64,000 nucleotides of DNA from Dryocosmus kuriphilus. Its lineage: Eukaryota; Arthropoda; Insecta; Hymenoptera; Cynipidae. The stretch spans positions 134,056,730 to 134,120,729 of the forward strand of contig CM076196.1 of NCBI GenBank assembly GCA_038277395.1, written 5' to 3'. Both the position numbers and the translations under genes were made by a program. Below the pieces are notes generated by a model. It was given only the letters and a program-made list of their open reading frames with translations. It did not search any database and was not told the origin of the DNA. Positions 32,861 to 44,033 of this stretch are shown piece after piece (the stretch's first letter is position 1; each line of letters begins with the position of its first letter).

Positions 32861-34668
32861 GTTTGCAATGCTTTTAATAAATCGTCGTCACAAAGATGTT
32901 TTGTGTGCACTGAACCAATATCTAGATTGAATAGAATTGAAGATTTAATCAATAAACCTATTAAAGAGACAGCTCTGCAATATGGGTTTTCAATTCTTCA
33001 TGCGCACATAAGATTCATGAAACTTGTTTTACATATTTCATATCGCATGGAAATCAAAATGTGGAGGGTAAGTACACATGTGTGTGTATTTTAAGTGATC
33101 TTTACATTTTTTCACATTGTTTTGATCTTATTCCACTCGTGACAATGAGTGTTGTATAAATTAAATATACCATCTTATTTCGTTAAGATTTTTATCTCCA
33201 ATAAATGCTCCAGTTATATTAAATATTATCAAAACATAATATCAGAGCGATTCAACCCGCATATTTAAGTAGCTAAAAATTTGAATAAAATCAAAATGAA
33301 AGGTTAAACAGTGGTTTATAAAAACAAATTTCATGTTATTTTCATTTACATTTTCATTTATATATTTTTTCCAAATAACTATAATTAATCCTTTTATTTA
33401 CTGAAGGCATTCAATTTACGTTTCATAATTTCGTATACACCCCTGGCTATTTTCTGAATTTCATAATTAAAATATTGATTGGACACTATTAAGCCATTCG
33501 TTAAAATAATTAATTTACAAAAAGTAACTCCATAATGAAATGTTATCTAAGGTTTCAAGAGATCAAGATCATTTGATGAAAGCCGAAAAAACCAGGATTC
33601 AAAATAGTCTTAATGAAGAACTGGGCATACTAGTTGATGTACCAACACAAGGTTCTGGAAATACTAACGATGGCAATACAGCGCGAAGATTTTTCGATAA
33701 TGTTGAAATTGTTTCAAGAATTACAGGTAATCTAATATTTATGTTGTTATACGAGCTTAATGAATTCATTTGTAGCGAAACTGTGAAATACTAATCAATT
33801 ATTGTTCTTATATAAAAAAATAAGAATATATTAATCTTGTTGATATTATGACTATTTAACCTATTTCATTACTACTAGTATCTGTATGTATACAGTAATA
33901 GTCAAATTTTAAGGTTTTGATGAAGAACTGCTAAAAAGATTTAGAATTACATATATTGATTCTCATCTCTTCTGGTTATGAAATCGACAAAATTGCCTTC
34001 AAAAACTTTGCCCTAGACACAGCAGGAATGTATGCAAGGCTATACAATTGGTATTACATGCCTCCATCCATGCATGTCATCTTGTTGCATGGTCACAGAA
34101 TAATGGAATCAAAATATTACCGATTGGAATGCTGTCAGAAGAAGCCCAAGAGAGTAATAATAAGAACGTAAAGCGACTTAGGCAGGGATTTTCAAGAAAA
34201 GTTTCAAGGCATGTCTCTCTTGATTTTGATTAATTATTAACATCAGACTGCTTAAGAGCTACCAGTCAATTATAATCTCCAAGTTTTTTCAATATATTTT
34301 GAACATCAACACAATGAATTTTTATTTTTTTGTATACTTTTAAACTTCAATATTGTACGTTGTTTCAAAACAGTTGTACTCAGTTTAAACGAGATTCTCT
34401 GTTCTTATATCCTTGTTAGATCTTAACATAATTATGCATTTTACTATTTACTACAAAAATTAATTTTTTTGTTTACAGAGAAGCAACTAATTTCGACATG
34501 TTTTACAGAATATTACTTCATTCAGATCCTTATTTATCTCTACTTAATCTTAAAGAAAAAGTGCATAATCCTCCAGATAATGATATTAAAGATCTTGTTA
34601 TTATTAAAAATGACTATATGGAATCTAGTGACTCTGGGGAAAGTGATAATGATGATATGCAGTGTTAA
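32861..34668 (+). pseudogene. RAG1/Transib-like transposase, 3' exons
   Basis: Four exon-like blocks. 32861-33067: VCNAFNKSSSQRCFVCTEP..., a C..C pair, HAHIRFMKLVLHISYRMEIK, GTAAGT donor. 33552-33726: GILVDVPTQGSGNTNDGNTARRFF...ITG, donor GTAATC. 33914-34208: FDEELLKRF, SSGYEIDKIAFKNFALDTA, YYMPPSMHVILLHG, LPIGMLSEEAQE, with two frameshifts (near 33950 and 34100). 34479-34668: EATNFDMFYRILLHSDPYLS and an acidic tail to TAA. Phases join cleanly with each other and with the block ending at 20878. The zinc-knuckle-like C..C, the H-rich helix, NGN.AR-type strip and a Glu in SEE..E..NK follow the order of RAG1/Transib transposases (third acidic residue in the last motif). Two frameshifts, and a stop in the 5' part, make it a pseudogene. 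Confidence 0.6.
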
Positions 34669-35406
34669 TGTTCAGCGATCAATTCAATGACTTTTAATAA
34701 TACTGATCAAACCCCACAGGAGATATTAATGATAATATATAACTTATTTATAAGGATATAGTAATAATATAGTACTTAGAACAATACGTAAAAATTTAAA
34801 ATTTGAATAACTAATAAATAGTTGAGATATGTTGTTGCTATATGCTATGTACATTATTCAAACCCTAATTTAACATACTTCAACATATTACAAAAAAAAC
34901 CGTGTAACTACAGGCGAGATACATTTTTTCATTTTTCAACTCTTAATTGAAGGTTGTTGTAGGGATGAAAATAAGTCGGGGGATGTTGTGGCATACTCTT
35001 AAATATAGTAGTAAATTATTTGCCAAGTTAAAACTCAAAAAACAGCGTAACTAGACGAGATACACTTTTTTCATTCTACAACCCTTAATTGAGGGTTGTT
35101 GTGGGGATGAAAATAAGTCGAGGGATGTCTTGACATACTCTTAAATATAGTAGTAAATTATTTGTCAAGTTTAAACTCAAAAAACAGCGTAACTAGACGA
35201 GATACACATTTTTTCATTTTTCAACCCTTAATTAGGGGTTGTTGTGGGGATGAAAATAAGTCGGGGCATGTTGTGACATACTCTTAAATGTATTAGTAAA
35301 TTATTTGTCAAACGTAAAATTTGAGCTTAAATTCGCGTGAAGCCGGAATTTTGTCCATTTTTTTTTTTTTGTAAAAGGACGCACTGTGCGACGGCCTCGC
35401 ACCTTA
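34669..35406. repeat. Three ~143-bp tandem repeats and AT-rich flank
   Basis: Units starting at gtaactaSRggcgagata-type sites 34903, 35047 and 35189 share ttcaacYcttaattgagg, gttgttgtggggatgaaaataagtcg and catactcttaaat. 34669-34890 is AT-rich with nothing recognised. Confidence 0.85.
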
Positions 35407-35900
35407 CACGGAGAAAAAATCTGACTATTGCAGTAAGCTGAGCTCTTCCTATTAAAGCACGGAACTTCAAGGTGCGAAATCGATATGAAATTCTACCAAT
35501 ATTGGCATCAACTCATGAATTTCTATTATGGAATGTCTTATACTATAAAAGAAAAAAGCGCATGTCATTATTGCTAGCGTCGAGCCATGCGTGAAAAGCA
35601 CGACTAAATTCATCCTATCTCAGCAAGAGTAGTATTGCAACTGAGATGTGAGGCCTCGCCTACCGGCACTGAACGTGTGGCTTGCTTACAAGGGAACTCT
35701 TGCTGAAATAGGATGAGTTTTTTTACAATCATAGCAAAACGAAGTTGGAGCTATTCTCGCAAGCAATAACTGCTCTAAAATCATGAAACTTTCAACTTTT
35801 TTAGCATGAACGGATCCCTGCTTAAAACGTATGAATTTGGCACCAGGATAACAAGAATGAAACCTGCTGCAAAAGCATGACAAATGTTCTTGCTATTACA
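35407..35900. mobile_element. Left part of a CACGGAG-ended element, split by Harbinger
   Basis: Begins cacggagaaaaaatctgac. The complementary end tttttctccgtg lies at 43082-43093, beyond the Harbinger copies. Its body (35415-35690) is the inverse of 17930-18205. Confidence 0.6.
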
Positions 35901-36117
35901 GGGTGCGTTCCACTAAGCGCTCAAAACGATCAAAACACTCCTTTAGCCGTTCCACTTAATGACCGTGGTCGTTGTGGTCGCGGCGAAAACGTCACTCATT
36001 TTCGCTCACGTCAAGCTCACAACGACCCATCTCAAGAGGTGGGTCGAAGTGGACGTTGAGAATATTTCGGCGCAATTTTTGAAATTGTTTTTGAAATATG
36101 ATATTTAAAACTCCAAG

Positions 36118-37440
36118 ATGGCGACAACAAAAATTATTTTATACGATGCTGATCGAGATATTGCTGTGGAAGCGAATGTTTCTCCGGCTGAAGCTGAACG
36201 TGCGAGGGCAGGTAAATATAATTACATTAAATAAATGTAATAAAATTAATTGTAGTCTATATTCAACAGCCATTCATACATTTCTCTCATTTAACAATGA
36301 TAACCTAACTTCATATATAATTAATGTCCATATTAATTGAAAAAATATTCCTTCTATGAAAAATTAATTTTGTTTGTAGACCAATATTTTGCTACAGAAC
36401 TTTTAAGATCTTTAGTAAATCAAGATCCTCACATGGCATCTACATCTACTTCTCAAATTGAACATGAAGATGCTGAATTGTACGATGAAGAATTTCTTGA
36501 AAGCAATGACGAAGAAGTACGTCTTGATAGTGAAGACGCAGGTGAACTTAACTCTGAAACTCAAGAATGTGAAGGTATATTAAAAATATAAATTCTGTTA
36601 TCATCCTGCTATTAACATTTATTACACGAAGATGTCAGTTACATATGTGGTTTTTGTGTTTCTTATTAATAAATTACATTTTTTTCTATACGCAGGTGGA
36701 TCTTTTTCATACAGGTGGTCTCCACCCGCTGTATTGCTTTTATTAGAGACTTACAGATCCATGGATGAAACACTCAATAGTGGGAAAGTATCTCATAAAC
36801 AAGTCTGGAAAAAAATATCCGAGAAGTTGACAAAAAATGGTCATAATGTCACCGGACCGCAATGCCATTCTAAACTGCGAAGTTTGAAGAAGACTTATAA
36901 GTCAACTAAGGATCATAATAACAAATCGGGAAATGATCGAAGAACTTGGAAGTTTTATGAAGTTTGTACAAATTGCTCAATATTCTGTTTAATTTTTAGA
37001 TACAGTTAATTTTTCTATAATTATAAATAAATTAGTTTCTAATTATTGTACTGTACTCTTTATAACTATTGTAATATACCTTGTAAATTTTGTAGATAAT
37101 GGATGAAATATTTGGCAAAAAGGCATGGTGCGATCCAGTAGCCGTTGCATCCTCTACTGGTCTCTCTTACAAAAAAACAGAAAATAACGATAGTGCGGTG
37201 GGATCTGATAGCGGATTTCATCAAGTGAGTAATTATAGCAGATAATTGAATTCATAAATAAATTCATGTATAAATCGAATTATTTTACAGAATCGAATAA
37301 GCCATCAGCAAACAACTTTATTGGGAAAAAGATTAAAACAAAGAGAAGAACATGAGGAAAATAGAAAAAGAAGACACCAAGAGAGGATGGAAATGGATGA
37401 AAAATTCCTCAAAGTTTTACAAAAACTAGCTGATAAATAA
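36118..37440 (+). CDS. Harbinger Myb/SANT-like DNA-binding protein, five exons
   Basis: An intact spliced model: exons 36118-36211, 36380-36574, 36696-36961, 37096-37224 and 37291-37440, all with GT donors and AG acceptors. The total is 834 nt, 277 residues, with no stop. The start ATG follows ccaag, and exon phases agree (1, 1, 0, 0). Residues ~32-97 are acidic. Exon 3 holds a trihelix/SANT-like domain (SYRWSPPAVLLLLETYRSM, VWKKISEKLTKNG, GPQCHSKLRSLKKTYKS). The end is a charged helix (LGKRLKQREEHEENRKRR, EKFLKVLQKLAD), likely a coiled coil. In Harbinger elements this second protein binds the terminal repeats and helps the transposase into the nucleus and onto DNA. It is the most intact gene in the window apart from the errantivirus env. 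Exon limits are inferred by eye. Confidence 0.8.
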
Positions 37441-37785
37441 TTATAAAAAGCAATATAAAGTAAAGAAATAGGGTTTTAAGTATAAGAATAATTTTAATAG
37501 TTATTCGTTTGCAAAGCATTTTCTTAATGCTTCGCATTATAAATCGTGCAAGTACTTTTATATAACTTTTATATCTCAGATGTAACTATGATTAAGAAAA
37601 ATAAATCATATTATAGATTATTAAATTTACTTTAATAAGAAAAGAAATTTATTGAAGTTTTCAAACTTATTATATGACATTTTAATAATATATACAATTT
37701 TCAAATATACATAGAATTATTGACTTCATTCAAATTGTTGAAGGTCAAGTAGCCATGAATCATTACTAGCTTTACAAAGAATTCA

Positions 37786-39285
37786 TTATAAAATCTCTTT
37801 TAGTAACTCTGCAGTTCGCCTTACTTCACGCGGATAATTTCCATTATTTTCTGGATTATTTTCAGGTATAGTGATCACAAGTAAATCATCTTCTCGTAAA
37901 GTGCAGATATTATGAATTACGCAGCATGCAACAATGTATTCCGCCATTAAATCTACCCTTGTCATTGGCAGACAATCCAATAAACTCTCCTCATTCGCCC
38001 TTTTAATAATCCGATGCATCTTTCAACAGTCACTCGCGCCGATGAATGATGATAATTATATTTTCTTTGTTTTTCACTTAAATGTCCATTGTCGCGATAA
38101 GGAGTAAGTAGGTGCTGATGTATTTCATACGCAGCATCGCCTACAATATGACTGTTTTCGGGAAATTTATCATCATCATTTATTAATCTGCAACTTCTGA
38201 CAAGCGAAAAACTCTCTGATCGTGAACTGATCCCGGATGTCCGACATAACAATGAGTTATTAGAGTCTTGTGATCACATACGAGCTGCAGAAAAATTTGC
38301 ATTAAATTAAAATGAACATTTATTATCAAAATCAGTAGTATACTTGAAACAACAATTGTTAAATATACCTGTAACTGTATTGAAATCCTTTGCGATTGAT
38401 ATAATCGGCAGGATTTTATTTTGGAGCATTTATACGAATGTGAGTCCCGTCAATAGCTCCTATTGTTTTAGGAAAACCACTTGCTCTTTCAAATCCACGC
38501 ATCACATCAATAGCACGATCTTCTGTAGTCCACTGTATAAATCTTGATGCTCTTATAAATAAAGCGTGACAAACTCGACGTACAGCTCTTACTGCAGTAG
38601 CTCGTCCAACGTTAAATCGGTCACAAACTGATCTGGAACGAAAGTAAAAGAAAATTTTTAATTTAGTTCAATATTCATGAAATATACTGTTATGTGCATC
38701 ACCCTAAAATTGTTTGATAAAAAAAAATGTAACTATAAGAATCCACTGTTGCCATTTTCCAAAGAGCTATCATTAATTGATGACGAGAAGGAATTGTAGG
38801 GCATCCTGGAACATTTCGAACTAAATTTTCTTTTATTACATCATGTAAATAGTGGAATGTATTCCTTGAAAGTCTAAAACAAATAATTAAGAATTATATA
38901 AGTCAATTTATATATTAAATTTCTGAATGTGATTCATCATTTCTAATCCATTTTTTATCTAATAATAATTCCTTACATAAAATAAAGGTAGTTTAAGGAC
39001 AGTATGAATTAGGAATATAATTTAAGTGTGAAAATAGATATACAAATTTCAAAATGTACAATATAATGCATCACAAAAACTTGTTTACCTGAAATGACTT
39101 TTAAATTCTTCATCTGAATAACGGATAATTATATTCTCATAATCAATAATACGTGGTCTTAGTTTTCGTTTTTCACGATTATAATTTTGTAGAGTTGCAT
39201 TCCACTCTTCATCTGAACTAGATGAACTAGTCTCTGGAGCATTATTACGATGCATCAACAAACATCCAACTGCCGTAAAAGACAT
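37786..39285 (-). pseudogene. PIF/Harbinger DDE transposase (HARBI1-like)
   Basis: Minus-strand exons, about: 39089-39285 (start MSFTAVGCLLMHRN, ends HFR at a GTAAAC donor); 38734-38873 (LSRNTFHYLHDVIKEN, PSRHQLMIALWKMAT); ~38365-38638 (VCDRFNVGRATAVRAV, then GAIDGTHIRINAPK, a TAA, NPADYINRKGF); and 37786-38285 (THCYVGHPGSVHDQRVFRL, DDDKFPENSHIVGDAAY, LTPYRDNGHL, SSARVTVERCIGLLKGRMR, then YIVACCVIHNIC to the stop). The triad is present: Asp in GAIDG, Asp in GDAAY, Glu in VERCIG. It is inactivated by the TAA after NAPK, a shift between RVFRLSE and LINDDD, and another after KGRMR. The exon 2 donor also seems to have lost a G. It converges with the Myb-like gene. Confidence 0.85.
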
Positions 39286-39573
39286 TTCGATTAGATATGA
39301 ACTTAAATTGGTTGAAAACTTCACTGGAATGACACACAAAAATTGAAATGTATATTTTATTTATTTTTATTCACATCAAGTTTGCTTATTATTATTAGAA
39401 TTTTTATCAAGGCTGACCTGATTGTAACCTAACCTTTTCAAGCTTTTACTTTCATTCCTTTAATTTCTCAAACCCCGCTTACATGAACGCTCAAAACGCT
39501 CCATAATCCATTCCACTTGAGTTGATGATATCAACGCTATAAACAGAAGTAAGTGGAACGATAAAACCGCGGT

Positions 39574-42500
39574 TTACAGAACAGTATTACTTCATTCAGA
39601 TCCTTATTTATCTCATAATTTTCTTATGTTCTTAAATAAAAGAAAAAAGCGCATGTCATTATTGCTAGCGTCGAGCTGCGTGAAAAGCACGACTAAATTC
39701 AATGAAGATAGTATTGCAACTGAGATGTGAGGCCTTATGAACGTTGGCTTGCTTACAAGGGAACTCTTGCTGAAATAGGATGACAATCATATTGGAGCTA
39801 TTCTCGCAAGCAATAACTGCTCTAAAATGAAACTTTCAACTTTTTTAGCATGAACGGATCCCTGCTTAAAACGTGAATTTGGCACCAGGATAACAAGAAT
39901 GAATGCTGCAAAACATGACAAATTATTACAGGGTGCGTTCACTAAGCGCTCAAAACGATCAAAACACTCCTTTAGCCGTTCCACTTAATGACCGTTCGTT
40001 AATCGCGGCGAAAACGTACTCAATTTTCGCTCAAAACAACGACCCATCTCAAGAGAAGTGGACGTTGAGAATATTTCGGCGCAATTTTTGAAATTGTTTT
40101 TGAAATATGATATTTAAAACTCCAAGATGGCGACAACAAAAATTATTTTTATACGATGCTGATCGAGATATTGCTGTGGAAGCGAATGTTTCTCCGGCTG
40201 AAGCTGATGCGAGGGCAGGTAAATACCTAATTACATTAAATAAATGAATAAAATTACTAGTCTATATTCAACAGCCATTCATAAATTTAACAATGATAAC
40301 CTAACTAATATAATTAATGTCCATATTAATTGAAAAAAATATATGAAAAATTAATTTTGTTTGTAGACCAATATTTTGCTATTTTAAGATCTTTAGTAAA
40401 TCAAGATCCTCACATGGCATCTACATCTACTTCTCAAATTGAACATGAAGATGCTGAATTGTACGATGAAGAATTTCTTGAAAGCAATGACGAAGAAGTA
40501 CGTCTTGATAGTGAAGACAGGTGAACTTAACTCTGAAACTCAAGAATTGAAGGTATATTAAAAATTAAATTCTGTTAATCCTGCTATTAACATTTAAATG
40601 TCAGTTACATATGTGGTTTTTGTGTTTTTCTTATTAAAAATTACAGGTGGTCGCTGTATTGCTTTTATTAGAGACTTACAGATCCATGGATGAAACATCA
40701 ATAGTGGGAAAGTATCTCTTCTGGAAAAAAATATCCGAGAAGTTCTACAAAAAATGGTCATAATTCACCGACCGCAATGCCATTCTAAACTGCGAAGTTT
40801 GAAGAAGACTTATAAGTCAACTAAGGAATAATAACAAATCGGGAAATGATCGAAGAACTTGGAAGTTTTATGAAGTTTGTACAAATTGCTCAATATTCTG
40901 TTTAATTTTTAGATACAGTTAATTTTTCTATAATTATAAATAAATTAGTTTCTATTATTGTACACTCTTTACTATTGTAATATACCTTGTAAATTTTGTA
41001 GATAATGGATGAAATATTTGTGGTGCGATCCAGTAGCCGTTGCATCCTCTACTGGTTAACGATAGTGTGGGGGGAAATAAGTTCATCAAGTGAGGGATGT
41101 ATAGCAGATAATCATAAATAAATTCATAGTATAAATTTATTTTACAGAATCGAATAAGCCATCAGCAACAACTTTATTGGGAAAAAGATTAAAACAAAGA
41201 AAACATGAGCGTAACTAGAAAAAGATACACCAAGAGAGGATGGAAAATGGATGAAAAATTCCTCATTTTACAAAAACTAGCTTAATAATTAGGGCAATTG
41301 TAAAGTGGGGATGAAAAGAATAATAATAGTTCGTTTGCAAAGCATTTTCTTAATGTGCATTATAAATCGTGCATATCTTTTATATCTCAGATGTAACTAT
41401 GATTAAGAAAAATAAATCATATTATAGTTAAAAATTTACTTTAAGAAAAGTCAAACTTATTATATGACATTTTAAAATAATATATACAGCATAGAATTAA
41501 ACTTCATTCAAATTGTTGAAGGTCAAGTAGCCATGAATCATTACTAGCTTTACAAAGAATTCATTATAAAATCTCTTTTAGTAACTCCTGCAGTTCGTTA
41601 CTTCATAATTTTTATTTTGTTAAGGTAACAAGGAAAGTGCAGCACTGCAAAATGTATTCCGCCATTAAATCGTCATTGGCAGACAATCCAATAAACTCCT
41701 CATTCGCCCTTTTAATAATCCGATGCATCTTTCAACAGTCACTCGCGCCGATGAATGATAATTATATTTTTCTTTGCTTAAATGTCCATTGTCGCGATAA
41801 GGAGTAAGTAGGTGCTGATGTATTTCAGCAGCATCGCCTACAATATGACTGTTTTCGGGAAATTTATCATCATCATTTATATAATCTGCAACTTCTGACA
41901 AGCGAAAAAACTCTCTCTGATCGTGAACTGATCCCGGATGTCCGACATAACAATGAGTGCGAACATCGAGCTAGAAAAATTCATTACCAAAATGAACATT
42001 TATTATCAAAATCAGTAGCATTGAAAAACAATTGATACCTGTTTGTATAGAATGAAATCCTTTGCGATTGATATAATCGGCAGGATTTTATTTTGGAGCA
42101 TTTATAAAAGTCCCGTCAAAAGCTCATTGTTTTAGTCTCTTTCAAATTATTCACATCAATAGCACGATCTTCTGTAGTCCACTGTATAAATCTTGATGCT
42201 CTTATAAATAAAGCGTGACAAACTCGACGTACAGCTCTTACTGCAGTAGCTCGTCCAACGTTAAATCGGTCACAAACTGATCTGGAACGAAAGTAAAAGA
42301 AAATTTTTAATTTAGTTCAATATTCATGAAATATACTGTAAGTGCAGTTTGATAAAAAAAAATGTGTAACCTATAAGAATCGCCATTTTCCGAGCTACTT
42401 AATTGATGACGAGAAGGAATTGTAGGCATTGCTTTCGAACAAATCTTCTTTTATTCTCATGTAAATAGCTTGAAAGTCTAAAACAAATAATTAAGAATGA

Positions 42501-43071
42501 GTTTTTATATACAATGTGATTCATTTCTAGCAATCTAATAATAATTCGAAAATAAAGGTAGTTTAAGGACAGTATGAATTAGGAATATAATTTAAGTGTG
42601 AAAATAGATATACAAATTTCAAAATGTACAATATAATGCATCACAAAAACTTGTTTACCTGAAATGACTTTTAAATTCTTCATCTGAATAACGGATAATA
42701 TTCTCATAATCAATAATACGTGGTCTTAACGATTATAATTTTGTAGCATTCCACTCTTCATCTGAACGTCTCTGATGCCATCCAACTGCCGTAAAAGACA
42801 TTTCGATTAGATATGAACTTAAATTGGTTGAAAACTTCACTGGCACAAAAAAATTGAAATGTATAACAAAGAATGAATTATTTATCAAGGCTGACTGATT
42901 GTAAAACCTTTTCAAGCTTTTACTTTCATTCCTTTAATTTCTCAAACCCCCGCTTACATGACGCTCAAAACGCTCCATAATCCATTCCACTTGAGTTGAT
43001 GATATCAACGCTTAAGCGATAAAACCGCGGTCGTGAGCGTGTTCGTTGTGAGCGCTTAGTGGAACGCACCC
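39574..43071. mobile_element. Harbinger copy 2 with dozens of small deletions (probable assembly duplicate)
   Basis: 39574-39640 repeats 34474-34545. 39641-43035 repeats 35547-39573 in the same order, but is ~630 bp shorter. The difference is spread over dozens of 1-20-bp gaps; the retained bases are almost all identical. For example, copy 1 aatatttggcaaaaaggcat becomes aatatttgtg, and copy 1 cgagccatgcgtg becomes cgagctgcgtg. Both genes are therefore shredded here (Myb-like region 40130-41285, transposase region 41560-42800). The right terminal repeat at 43052-43071 is intact. This pattern is unlike natural decay, where substitutions accumulate as well. Confidence 0.85.
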
Positions 43072-43093
43072 ACAGTCAAAGTTTTTCTCCGTG

Positions 43094-43524
43094 CAGGGGT
43101 CTCGCAAAAAAATCACCATTCTAAAAAAATCGTACAAGTCAGTAGCATTTATTAGAGTCGTATTTGGCCCTTAATCTGTCTCTGAATATACTTATTTCTG
43201 GATTCTTTTTTTATTAATCTAGTTCAGTTATTATTTTTTCGTCCAGAAAATTTAAAACTGCACATGCGCGGAAATTCAGCGAATTACGCGATTCTATTTA
43301 AATCTCATTTATAATATATTTATTGAATTAGCATTAAAATGAGCATTAAAATCATAATAATAAAAATAACAGTAATAAATATAGTAATTGTATTAGGAGT
43401 TCAAAAATTCTTGTAGTGTGTTAAAATATAAAAGTTTATATTAAATCTTAAAACTTATGATCAGAATTTCCGCGCACTTGTAGTTTCAAATATTGTAATT
43501 TAAAAATTGCTGTGATTATGATTG
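43094..43524. other. AT-rich spacer between Harbinger and copia
   Basis: No gene or element end recognised, apart from gattg at 43520-43524, the candidate copia target duplication. Confidence 0.5.
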
Positions 43525-43717
43525 TGTAGGATTATCGGGTAAATTATTTTAATGAAATTAACTCAGATAGTATATTTTATACTAAATTGCATTTATTTTA
43601 TACTGTACAAGAAAAGGCACGCCTATACCGGAGGACCGTTTTCTAAAGACTGATTTGACCTGCGTTTGAACTATTTGGAGGTTTACGACGTTTCTCCCTG
43701 TACCGACGACATCGATG
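43525..43717 (-). repeat. Copia 3' LTR, distal part
   Basis: Matches 55822-56013 with a handful of substitutions (tgtaggattat.gggtaaa to cgacatcgatg). Ends with the GATG that was duplicated on errantivirus insertion (43714-43717). Confidence 0.9.
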
Positions 43718-43945
43718 TGTAACGGGTAAAAGGTAAATAATTCACGTAATTCACTTACATAACACAAAGGTTGATATATTTATTATTAATGTTGCGTACA
43801 ACGGTTAGAGAGGTTTACAAGAATCCACCGTAGCTAGGACCTTGGACACTACTGCCTGTAGAGTCATCCCCAGGTCCAGGAAGCACAGGAGTGGAAGTAA
43901 GCTCTAAAATAACCTAATAGGAATGTGCTATACGACAGCGTTACA
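43718..43945 (-). repeat. Errantivirus 3' LTR (228 bp)
   Basis: TGTAACGGGTAAAAGG...CGACAGCGTTACA. Lacks the 19-bp hairpin-containing segment found in the other LTR (gtaggacccttcagggtc). Bordered internally by a short purine tract (minus strand ggggag, 43946-43951), the polypurine primer. Confidence 0.95.
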
Positions 43946-44033
43946 CTCCCCGATGTAGAGTAAAATTAGTCCCTAATTTTAAGCCTAAGTTGTCTAGGTT
44001 TCACGATTTCTGTAGCTTCTATCGTTGGCGTTT

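Larger units (their letters stand above)
35901..39573. mobile_element. PIF/Harbinger element (copy 1; right terminus missing)
   Basis: Starts with the inverted terminus GGGTGCGTTCCACTAAGCGC at 35901. The matching right terminus (gcgcttagtggaacgcaccc) is only present at 43052-43071, after copy 2. ACA flanks both (35898-35900, 43072-43074), a 3-bp candidate target duplication. It contains a plus-strand Myb/SANT-like gene and a convergent minus-strand DDE transposase, the classical two-gene Harbinger plan. Copy 1 stops at 39573 (ataaaaccgcggt) in the middle of the right terminal region. Confidence 0.9.

Noticed and set aside
40330..42915. Harbinger copy 2 ORFs as separate genes
   Set aside because: They are fragments of the copy 1 genes broken by micro-deletions in a probable assembly duplicate.
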